From positions 1 to 11,430 of the forward strand of contig JACCSV010000168.1 in assembly GCA_013812805.1 (NCBI GenBank): a DNA stretch of 11,430 bases, written 5' to 3'. The stretch comes from Sphingomonas sp. Its GTDB lineage: Bacteria; Pseudomonadota; Alphaproteobacteria; Sphingomonadales; Sphingomonadaceae. Of this stretch, positions 5,875 to 11,430 are shown in pieces. Position 1 is the stretch's first letter, and each line of letters starts with the position of its first letter. The position numbers and the translations under genes are program-made. The notes below the pieces were generated by a model. That model saw only the letters and a program-made list of their open reading frames with translations, searched no databases and had not been told where the DNA came from.

Positions 5875-6969
5875 ATGCATAGTTCGGTACGGGCGTTGGC
5901 GGGTGTCCTCGCCCTTTCCGCCTGCGTGAGCGCAAGAGCGGATCCAGTCCAGCTCTCCTCGCCCCGCGCCGCCAACGCCAGTGTTGTGCTGGGAGATGGT
6001 CGGATTCTGCTGCTTGGAGGCTGCGTCCGCGACGGCTGCGAAGCCGGGCCGGCCAGCGCTATGGTGGATATGTTTGATCCCAGGAAGGGGACATTCGTCA
6101 ACGGCGGCCGACTGCTCGCTCCTAAAGTTGTATCGGAGGCGGTCAAGCTGCCGGACGGCCGGATATTCGTGGTCGGCGGCTGGGACCAAGGGAAGGCAAG
6201 TGCGAGCGCGGAGATTTTCGACCCGAAGAGCGGCCGGTCGCAATCGGTCGGCTCGCTATCGACCACGCGGGGCGACGTCAGCGTTGTTGCTCTCGCCGAC
6301 GGGCGAGTTCTGGTCGCTGGGGGCTTCGATGGACGACAGCGTTTGGCAGGAGCGGAAATCTTTGACCCGCGCACCGGCAGGTTCACTCCTGTGGGGCCCT
6401 TGAACGAAGCGCGGTCGGGCACGGAATCGGTACTGCTCAAGGATGGCCGTGTGCTTGTCATCGGCGGTGTGACAGGCGGTCCGGGCGCGACCATGCCGCT
6501 CGCGAGCGCGGAGATTTTCGACCCGGCCACGGGCCGCTTCACTTCCACAGGCTCTCTGATCGAAGCCCGCTTCAAGCACGCCGCGCTACGTTTGCCGGAC
6601 GGCCGCGTGCTCGTGATCGCCGGATCAGACGAGCGCGGCCGCGACGGTGGCAAGAAACGGACGCTGGAAATCTACGATCCGGCGCGCGGGGAATTCACGC
6701 TCGGTGGGACGCTGCACCACGCCCGTTACAAGCTGACAGACGCGGTGGCGCTGCTGGCGGACGGCCGCGTGCTGATCGGCGGCAGCGGGCGCTATCCGGA
6801 AGTATATGATCCGGCGACCCTACAGAGCGCAGAGTTGGCCGTGGACCTGGGTCGCAGCTGGAACTTCATGACCGCAGCCACCCTTGACGACGGTCGAGTG
6901 CTGCTGGCGGGCGGCTACAGCGAGGACGGCCTTGAAGTATCGGACCGCACTTGGCTTCTGGCCATCTAG
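5875..6969 (+). CDS. Secreted seven-bladed Kelch-repeat beta-propeller protein
   Basis: The 364-residue protein is exported: hydrophobic residues 7-16 lead to LSAC (C17), which fits a lipobox, or to ARA-D for cleavage by signal peptidase I; the sequence does not decide between them. GGGAGG at 5864-5869 selects ATG 5875 over the GTG at 5869. The mature part consists of repeats with D-G-R-[IV]-[LF]-[LVI]-x-[GA]-G at residues 41, 94, 142, 190, 242, 296 and 339 (one weak), alternating with [FY]DP and a G-x-F strand. Spacing is about 43-54 residues, giving seven blades, a complete propeller. Bacterial Kelch proteins usually serve in ligand binding or, when linked to catalytic domains, oxidation; no catalytic domain is attached here. 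C50 and C55 in the first blade could form a disulfide. The ligand is unknown. Confidence 0.9.
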   Translation: MHSSVRALAGVLALSACVSARADPVQLSSPRAANASVVLGDGRILLLGGCVRDGCEAGPASAMVDMFDPRKGTFVNGGRLLAPKVVSEAVKLPDGRIFVVGGWDQGKASASAEIFDPKSGRSQSVGSLSTTRGDVSVVALADGRVLVAGGFDGRQRLAGAEIFDPRTGRFTPVGPLNEARSGTESVLLKDGRVLVIGGVTGGPGATMPLASAEIFDPATGRFTSTGSLIEARFKHAALRLPDGRVLVIAGSDERGRDGGKKRTLEIYDPARGEFTLGGTLHHARYKLTDAVALLADGRVLIGGSGRYPEVYDPATLQSAELAVDLGRSWNFMTAATLDDGRVLLAGGYSEDGLEVSDRTWLLAI

Positions 6970-7065
6970 CGCAGTGTCAGAAGCCGGAGATAAGCTCGCG
7001 AGGTTGGCGCGCAGTGCCTCGACGGCTTAGCCGCCTTGCATGACCTCAGCGGCTGCAGCAACTAA

Positions 7066-7095
7066 TTTGTCCGCTTTCCACCCATTGCAGCCATC
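7066..7095 (+). repeat. Hairpin repeat copy 3 (one arm decayed)
   Basis: TTGTCCGCTTTCCACCCATT is followed by GCAGCCATC. The loop is exact and the left arm intact, but the right arm has mismatches. It lies between the Kelch and SWIB genes. Confidence 0.8.
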
Positions 7096-7143
7096 ACGAC
7101 CGCGTGCGAAGTCCACGGCGATCCAGTGGCAAAGGACAACACG

Positions 7144-7398
7144 ATGCCAAAAGCTAGAGAGAATCCTTTGATGAGGCCGGTGAAGCCTTCCGCTGAGCTC
7201 GCGGCGATCACCGGTGAAGCGTCGCTCCCGCGCACTGAGGTCGTCCGGAAGGTCTGGGACCACATTAAGAAGAACAAGCTGCAGAATCCGCAGAACAAGC
7301 GGGAAATTGTGGCTGACGACAAGCTCCGCCCGGTGTTCGGCAAAGACCGGGTTTCCATGTTCGAGATGAACAAGCATCTCTCGCGCCACCTGAGCTGA
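7144..7398 (+). CDS. Standalone SWIB/MDM2-domain protein
   Basis: The 84-residue protein is almost wholly one SWIB domain: LMRPVKPSAELAAITG, then LPRTEVVRKVWDHIKKNKLQNPQNKREIVAD and DDKLRPVFG, ending in VSMFEMNKHLSRHL. These are the family-defining blocks. In eukaryotes SWIB domains occur in chromatin-remodelling subunits; bacterial stand-alone copies are found in chlamydiae and some proteobacteria, and a DNA-associated role is suspected but not established. The basic N-terminus would suit nucleic-acid contact. AAAGGA at 7131-7136 selects ATG 7144; a GTG at 7126 would add six residues but lies before that site. No signal peptide, so cytoplasmic. No partner gene is evident nearby. Confidence 0.92.
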   Translation: MPKARENPLMRPVKPSAELAAITGEASLPRTEVVRKVWDHIKKNKLQNPQNKREIVADDKLRPVFGKDRVSMFEMNKHLSRHLS

Positions 7399-7693
7399 AG
7401 CGCGACACGGCGCGGGCAATTTCCGCTGTCGATTGCGGCGGACACTCGCGCGATTCGCGTGCTCCTCCGCCGATGCTAAGTCAGGCGTTCAGTGCGTCAC
7501 TGAGTCAGACAGTTCAGCCTCTCGCGCGCGTCGTTCGAAGAGGGCCGCTAGCTCCTGGTGTCGAGCTTTGGCTGCCGGCGTGAGGGCTCTCGTCGCTCGA
7601 TTTATTCCGCCGCGCGCCGGGTGTAGAATCGATGGTTTGTATCCATGTCCACTTCGTGTGCGAGCCACAAACGCTTCTGTTGGTGCTGCTCTC
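7399..7693 (+). other. Intergenic stretch between convergent SWIB and L,D-transpeptidase genes
   Basis: No convincing gene was seen. An open frame from 7433 to 7702 is Arg/Ala/Ser-rich with no hydrophobic core pattern, domain motif or ribosome site. A small perfect hairpin TCAGTG-CGT-CACTGA lies at 7489-7503 without a T-run. No copy of the hairpin repeat was found in it. Confidence 0.5.
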
Positions 7694-8323
7694 CTACGCT
7701 AGCTTTCGGGCCGCTTTAGCTGACGCGAGGGGCTCTTGAGTGACTACCACGACAGTCGAGGAAAAGTTGGTGATGTCGTAAAGCTTTTTTGCGAACGCCT
7801 TCGGTAGCCGAATGCACCCATGAGAGGCTGGATAGCCGGGCACTCTTCCAGCGTGCAGTGCCACACCATCCCAGGTAAGCCGCTGCATGTAAGGCATTGG
7901 CGCGTCGTCGTAGAGCGTGGATCGGTGCTGCACTTTCTTCTGCAAAATTGGAAAGACGCCCTCCGGAGTGTCGTTCCCGGGCTTTCCCGTCGACACGTCG
8001 GTGGACTCCCACGCCTCTCCATCCTTGAACACAAATGCTTTTTGGGACGGAAGGCTGACGACGATCAGAACACCGTCTCGCAGGGCCTCCTGTGGAGTAG
8101 GAGGTGGCGGCGGTGGCGGCTCTACTGGTTCGGGCGGTGCAAGGCTAAGTGGTCCAGCACCCCCTCCAGGGTTCATAGCGACATGAGCAGCCGGCGCTAA
8201 CGTTCTGTCGGCGTGAGTGAAGAATAGCGAGGTCTGCGTTGAGGATTTCGAAGCCGGCTGACCGGCGCTCCCGAGAAAAAGTGCGGCGATCGTGCCAGCA
8301 GTGGCGACGACGAACCTTTTCAT
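7694..8323 (-). CDS. Secreted L,D-transpeptidase (YkuD domain)
   Basis: The 209-residue protein begins with a signal peptide (K2, R3, then hydrophobic 4-20). A variable region and a proline-rich linker (residues about 63-78, seven consecutive prolines) follow, and then a YkuD catalytic domain (about 83-195). The active-site motif is complete: H157 in ALHAGR and SHGCIRLP with H168, G169, C170 and R172. Enzymes of this family form 3-3 peptidoglycan crosslinks or attach proteins to the wall using the cysteine as nucleophile; a few members do other envelope chemistry. The linker suggests the domain stands off from an N-terminal anchor. ATG 8323 was chosen over GTG 8329 because AGAAGG at 8330-8335 is suitably spaced only for the ATG. 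It lies 112 bp after the minus-strand coiled-coil gene, with a hairpin repeat between, so co-transcription is uncertain. Confidence 0.93.
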   Translation of the reverse strand: MKRFVVATAGTIAALFLGSAGQPASKSSTQTSLFFTHADRTLAPAAHVAMNPGGGAGPLSLAPPEPVEPPPPPPPTPQEALRDGVLIVVSLPSQKAFVFKDGEAWESTDVSTGKPGNDTPEGVFPILQKKVQHRSTLYDDAPMPYMQRLTWDGVALHAGRVPGYPASHGCIRLPKAFAKKLYDITNFSSTVVVVTQEPLASAKAARKLA

Positions 8324-8401
8324 GACCACCTTCTAAACAGGACGTCTCCCGCAAAACGCTTCAAGTGCTCGGTGGCTCCTGCCTGCTGCGGGAATTTGCT
8401 A

Positions 8402-8429
8402 ATGATCGCTTCCACCCATTGCAGACCTT
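8402..8429 (+). repeat. Hairpin repeat copy 4 (degenerate)
   Basis: GATCGC-TTCCACCCATT-GCAGACC: one base is missing in the left stem/loop junction relative to consensus, but the loop core CCACCCATTGCAGAC is retained. It lies just downstream of the stop of the minus-strand gene ending at 8436. Confidence 0.7.
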
Positions 8430-8435
8430 GGCAGC

Positions 8436-9032
8436 TTAGGAATGCTCGACGGGGCGGTCTGGTCCGACGCCGTGCGCGGTCTCCGTCTTTTCGCGTGGCC
8501 TGGGACCTTGGTCTTCTACCAGCTCATCGAACAGAGCGCGATAATGAATCATTGCCTGCCGCAGCTCTTCGGTGCTGGCTTCGCCGCGCTCGTGCCTGAC
8601 GGCGATGTCGTGCCCCGCACGATAGTGCTTCACGACTTCAGGATGGTCGACTGAAATGTCGCCGGCACTTTGCTCAAAATCGCTGACCGGGTAGCCCCGA
8701 GTGCGCATTACCTCGCCCAACAGATTATCAGCCTCGGTAACTGCTCGAGGTGGAGCGTCGACAAACCGGGCCTGAACTTCGGTCCAGCGATGCTTGAAGC
8801 CGTCTCGAGCGGCGGGCTCTAGCGAGCGGATGTCGAGCTTCTTCACTCGTTTTTCCCGCTGCGCCAGCTCCGCTTCTGCCTTGCGGCGGCTCCCCTTTTC
8901 CTCGAGCTCATGCTCATATTCCGGTCCGAATCGAGATCGCAATTGCTCTGATTGGCGCCGCTGAAGAAAAAGCCAGGCGCCAACCGCGAGAACGGCGACA
9001 ACGGCTAGTACGATCAACAGGGTCTCATCCAT
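8436..9032 (-). CDS. Membrane-anchored conserved hypothetical protein
   Basis: The 198-residue protein has one N-terminal membrane helix (about 4-23) followed by a charged, probably helical region (RRQSEQLRSRFGPEYEHEL through about residue 65, rich in E, K and R). A conserved-looking core follows with W83 in HRWTEVQARFVD, AVTEADNLLGEVMRTRGYP, ISVDHPEVVKHYRAGHDI and STEELRQAMIHYRALFDEL. I recall this block pattern from conserved hypothetical proteins of actinobacteria and proteobacteria, with no known function. No enzymatic motif or cysteine is present. AGGAGG (9039-9044 on the minus strand) precedes ATG 9032, a strong initiation signal. The short hydrophobic N-terminus without a cleavage site predicts a single-pass protein. 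Its neighbour in the same direction is the L,D-transpeptidase, but a repeat-containing 112-bp gap separates them. Confidence 0.88.
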   Translation of the reverse strand: MDETLLIVLAVVAVLAVGAWLFLQRRQSEQLRSRFGPEYEHELEEKGSRRKAEAELAQREKRVKKLDIRSLEPAARDGFKHRWTEVQARFVDAPPRAVTEADNLLGEVMRTRGYPVSDFEQSAGDISVDHPEVVKHYRAGHDIAVRHERGEASTEELRQAMIHYRALFDELVEDQGPRPREKTETAHGVGPDRPVEHS

Positions 9033-9126
9033 TACCGGCCTCCTAATGCGACGGTTGCATCAGGTGGAACGCACGATGAGGCAACGAAGGTGCGATGATC
9101 CTCGAACGTCGCGAGAGACCGCCGGT

Positions 9127-9155
9127 TATGTCGCTTTCCACCCCATGCCGAGATT
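9127..9155 (+). repeat. Hairpin repeat copy 5 (degenerate)
   Basis: TATGTCGCTTTCCACCCC followed by ATGCCGAGATT matches the consensus with a lost stem base and an altered right arm. It has the same orientation as copy 6. Confidence 0.65.
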
Positions 9156-9340
9156 AGAGCAGAGGCAAAATCCGTTGCACCAGTCGCTAGTCACCGCTGT
9201 CCCAATTGAACAAACAGCACGAACCGCGCGAGAAACAGTCCGACGCTCCTTCTCCTGTCTTGCCCAACTGCACGAGCGGGAGCGCACACGTTTCCCAGTC
9301 GCCAACTCGCCCCGAAAAGATGGCCCTGAACCCACAGGCG

Positions 9341-9371
9341 CAATGTCCGCTTTCGACCCATTGCCGACACT
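9341..9371 (+). repeat. Hairpin repeat copy 6
   Basis: CAATGTCCGCTTTCGACCCA followed by TTGCCGACACT: left arm exact, one change in the loop (C to G) and two in the right arm. It ends 26 bp before the start of the membrane phosphotransferase gene. Confidence 0.8.
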
Positions 9372-9397
9372 AGTGGTAAATGCGACCAAAGCCTTGA

Positions 9398-10600
9398 ATG
9401 ATCGTGCCGTCCGACAACTTTCCAAGCCTGCCCTTGCGGCGCCGTGTCAGCGAAGTCTGGTCCGTACGCGGGTTGTTGTTTTGGGCCGGCATAGGCTTGT
9501 TGCTCGTGGGCTGCGTCAGTTCGACGCTGCGTGCCCTGTTGACGGAATGGCACGCCCTGTCCGTAGCGGTCTTCGTCCTATTGGGCTTGATCATTGTCCC
9601 GTCGCGCTATTGGCCGATGGCGCTTTTACTTGGCGCTGGATTTTATGGCCTATTGCGAGGTGCGTCAGGCCTCAAAGAACGAGCAGTAGGGCTGCCTGTC
9701 ACTTGGTTGGACATTGCTTCTGGAGCAAGCGACCCGTTAATCATCATAAGGGCTATTGGCTATCATGGGTCAGTACCCGCGCTGCTGTTGGTATCTTTTC
9801 TGCTAGCCGCGGGCTCCCTTGCTCTCATGGCCAAAAGCGGAATCCTCAAGCCCTCGCGAGTTGCAATGGCCGCGCTAGAGGGCGCCGTTCTCGCGGCGCT
9901 CGCCCTACCTGCTCTTTGGTTGACTGGGCGCGACGTGCACGCGCACGCGCGAAGCCTGTTTCCAAACATTGTGCTTCAACTTTGGGAGCCTCATGGGCAA
10001 AGGCTACTCGCCCGGCGCGTCGGTCCACTCGAGTACATCGCGTTTACTTATGTGGCGGGGCAACAGGATCTGGTCGCGCTTACCGACCTTGCTGTCCCGG
10101 AGATGCCAGCGAGTCAGGTGAAGGAGGCAGTTTCTCAATATCTGCAAATCCAAGGCCTCGGCGCATTGCCGAACATCGTCATCCTGCATGCTGAGTCTAC
10201 GTTCGACCCGAACCAGATATTCCGATTGACAGAACCTGTCGTTTTACCATTGTGGACACGAGGACCGCAGACGGTCTCGCTTGGGCCCTTGAGGGTGAAC
10301 GTAATTGGCGGCGGGACGCAAGTCACACAGTTCGAATTGTTCACTGGCACCGATACGCGGCAGTTCGGCTACTTCGGTTTTTATAGTCACCTTACTCTCG
10401 CGCCTAAGCTTAAAACGCCTTGCCAGCGGAGCTGGCGAGCCGGGGCTATCGCACGATTGCTTCATACCCAGCCGATCCGAGCTGGCTCGGTGCAGGGGCA
10501 GCGTTTGCAGCGTACGGGTTCGACAAAACATATTTCGCGAAAGACCTACGCCTTAGTGGCGACTGGTCGGAGAGTGATCCCGACCTGGTTACCCGGATAA
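9398..10600 (+). pseudogene. N-terminal part of a frameshifted sulfatase/LTA-synthase-like membrane phosphotransferase
   Basis: The frame gives about 339 authentic residues, then 61 out-of-frame residues to the stop at 10598-10600. Four to five membrane segments are visible (about 25-47, 54-69, 71-88, 127-145, 155-175), followed by an outward-facing domain of the alkaline phosphatase/sulfatase superfamily. NIVILHAESTFDP (E266, probable metal ligand) and GGGTQVTQFELFTG (T307, probable nucleophile) correspond to the LtaS metal-ligand and catalytic-threonine motifs. Homology then runs through FGYFGFYSHLTLAPKLK and breaks at an A4 tract (10412-10415). In Gram-negatives such proteins usually transfer phosphoglycerol or phosphoethanolamine to envelope glycans or lipids. 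ATG 9398 has only a weak ribosome site. The natural product would run on to 11241. A sequencing error is an alternative to a true lesion. Confidence 0.82.
10412..10415 (+). other. Probable one-base deletion causing the frameshift (A4 tract)
   Basis: The upstream frame reads CTT AAA ACG CCT and the downstream frame needs AAC GCC TTG CCA. A tract of five A rather than four would give Leu-Lys-Asn-Ala-Leu-Pro and join both frames. The flanking context is not a canonical -1 slippery heptamer. Confidence 0.7.
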
Positions 10601-11241
10601 TCGCTGAGGGCGTGTTTGAGCGGGCACATGCGCCCCTATTTCTGTATCTGAGCACACTCGAAAATCACGGGCCGCATCCTTGCGCTCACTTCGAAGTCCG
10701 CTCCGACTTCGTAACGTCGTTCCAGGGAAGTGCTCCCTTCGCCCGCGATTGCGCATTGAATGAATATATTCGTCGTGCAGCATCCACATCTAAAGCGATG
10801 CGGATCGTATTGAATCGACTAAAGCGAGTTGAGATCACGACCCGACGGCCTTACGTGCTGTTGGTCTATGGGGATCACCAACCGTGGAGTTTCACTGACG
10901 GCACTTATTCGGTGGCCGGGGGGCTGGCAAACGCCGGTGACATGCAATCTTTTGCCCGCTTTCGCCAAGGCGACAATCAGAACATCACTTTCTATCATTT
11001 AATTTCGTCGAAGACCGGTGTCACCATCGGCCACTTCAATGATGCAATTCCGACGACTTTGTTACCAGCCCTCCTTAGCGCCTATGCCGCTCGGGATGAG
11101 AGCGATCTGTTTCAGCCGATTAACTTCCTCGCTTTCCGAAAGTGTGGAAGCGACTACCGTAGGAGCAGTTGCCCGATCCGCGACGGTGTCGATCGGTGGT
11201 CGCGCGCAGGGGTGCTCAAACGGCACGCTGCGGTCCGCTAG
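10420..11241 (+). pseudogene. C-terminal part of the same frameshifted sulfatase/LTA-synthase-like protein
   Basis: The second frame continues the family sequence directly: LPAELASRGYRTIASYPAD, AAYGFDKTYFAKDLRLSGDW, then FLYLSTLENHGPHP (substrate/metal-site histidine region) and LLVYGDHQPWSF, whose D-H pair corresponds to the YGDH metal ligands of LtaS. It closes with PTTLLPALLSAYAARDESDLFQPINFLAF and a cysteine-containing tail. No ribosome site or plausible own start is present (the open frame begins just after a TAA at 10411-10413 and its first usable codon is TTG 10420), so this is not an independent gene. The active site is divided between the two frames, so neither piece alone should be active. 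Adding one A at the tract would give about 614 residues, normal for this family. Confidence 0.82.
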
Positions 11242-11303
11242 CTCCCTCTATCAGGTCGCCATTGACCGCCCGCTAACGACGACCCCGGCCCCGGTGTTCG
11301 GCA

Positions 11304-11331
11304 ATGTCCGCTTTCCACCCATTGCGGACAT
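11304..11331 (+). repeat. Hairpin repeat copy 7 (perfect 8-bp stem)
   Basis: ATGTCCGC (11304-11311) and GCGGACAT (11324-11331) pair perfectly around the 12-base loop TTTCCACCCATT. This is the best-preserved copy. It lies between the phosphotransferase remnant and the convergent coding end at the right edge. Confidence 0.9.
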
Positions 11332-11346
11332 GCGCGTCGAATGGGG

Positions 11347-11430
11347 TTAGCTCCGCCGTCGCGCCTCGAAGGTGACGGCGGGATATACCCGCGCAGAATA
11401 CCACGCGAGTGCGACAGCACCCAGCACCGC
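11347..11430 (-). CDS. Possible C-terminal end of a membrane protein (truncated by window edge)
   Basis: Reading inward from the right edge on the minus strand gives 27 residues ending with TAA at 11347-11349. They comprise a hydrophobic stretch (AVLGAVALAWYSARV) and a charged tail (FEARRRS). A helix followed by a positively charged end and stop is typical of a membrane-protein C-terminus, and a repeat copy follows the stop as elsewhere in the window. The fragment is too short to assign a family and could be chance. Confidence 0.35.
   Translation of the reverse strand, partial: AVLGAVALAWYSARVYPAVTFEARRRS

Larger units (their letters stand above)
9033..9397 (+). other. Divergent intergenic region with two repeat copies
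   Basis: This 365-bp gap separates two divergently transcribed genes. Open frames crossing it (for example one from 9046) are shadows of the downstream gene without family features. Apart from the ribosome site of the minus-strand gene at its left end and repeat copies 5 and 6, I see no gene or RNA. It should contain the promoters of both flanking genes, but no clear -35/-10 pair could be picked out by eye. Confidence 0.5.

Noticed and set aside
5617..6243. Minus-strand 208-codon open frame
   Set aside because: It runs through repeat copy 2 (producing the CNGWKADV peptide) and antisense to the Kelch gene; no independent support.
5847..6653. Minus-strand 268-codon open frame opposite the Kelch gene
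   Set aside because: Its Pro/Thr/Ser repetitive sequence is the antisense reading of the Kelch repeats.
7489..7503. Hairpin TCAGTG-CGT-CACTGA as a terminator for the SWIB gene
   Set aside because: Six-base stem, no following T-run, and about 90 bp past the stop; too weak to call.
7433..7702. Possible small gene between SWIB and the L,D-transpeptidase
   Set aside because: Composition is Arg/Ala/Ser-rich, no ribosome site, no motif, and it overlaps the end of the transpeptidase gene.
9046..10194. Long plus-strand open frame of 382 codons overlapping the start of the membrane phosphotransferase
   Set aside because: It is Arg/Pro/Cys-rich with no domain motif, crosses two intergenic repeats, and the overlapping frame from 9398 has clear membrane helices and catalytic motifs.
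10409..10417. Programmed -1 frameshift at CTTAAAACG
   Set aside because: The bases do not form an X-XXY-YYZ heptamer in the incoming frame and no strong downstream stem is evident; a one-base deletion is simpler, though recoding is not excluded.
10691..10708. Inverted repeat GAAGTC-CGCTCC-GACTTC
   Set aside because: It lies within coding sequence of the phosphotransferase remnant and has no T-run; probably chance.

Overview
The window is GC-rich and densely coded, and looks like an alphaproteobacterial chromosome, most likely from the Sphingomonadales. That placement rests on gene content (standalone SWIB protein, short GDCCVxC protein, thioredoxin of the RQSTLI type, seven-blade Kelch protein) and on a short intergenic hairpin repeat, consensus AATGTCCGC-TTTCCACCCATT-GCGGACATT. 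I recall this repeat, and the spurious peptides it encodes such as FPPIAD and NGWKAD, as common in sphingomonad genomes. No tRNA, rRNA, CRISPR array, transposase or integrase was seen.

Layout, left half. Positions 1-1488 (+) hold the end of a DUF3179-like protein, a secreted thioredoxin-fold protein and a CcdA-type membrane electron carrier. Together the last two form a plausible thiol-reductant relay across the inner membrane. Positions 1661-4993 (+) hold an AraC-family regulator, a lipoprotein, a four-helix membrane protein and a cysteine hydrolase (isochorismatase superfamily) fused to a PRC-barrel-like domain. Spacing suggests that at least the first three are one transcription unit. Positions 5067-5518 (-) hold a translationally coupled pair: a MerT-C-terminus-like mini membrane protein and a GDCCVxC protein, probably linked to mercury or another thiophilic metal.

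Layout, right half. A possible small membrane protein (5601-5783, +) precedes a seven-bladed Kelch protein (5875-6969, +) and a SWIB-domain protein (7144-7398, +). On the minus strand lie a secreted L,D-transpeptidase (7694-8323) and a membrane-anchored coiled-coil protein of unknown function (8436-9032). A divergent 365-bp gap with two repeat copies leads to a sulfatase/LTA-synthase-like membrane phosphotransferase (9398-11241, +), split by a one-base frameshift at an A4 tract. A short minus-strand coding end may run off the right edge.

The window is mainly envelope and housekeeping functions. Points that stand out are the seven dispersed hairpin repeats with a compensatory stem change, the frameshifted phosphotransferase, the hydrolase/PRC-barrel fusion, the truncated MerT-like/GDCCVxC pair, and a hairpin next to the ccdA start. 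I found no clearly new defence or mobile system.
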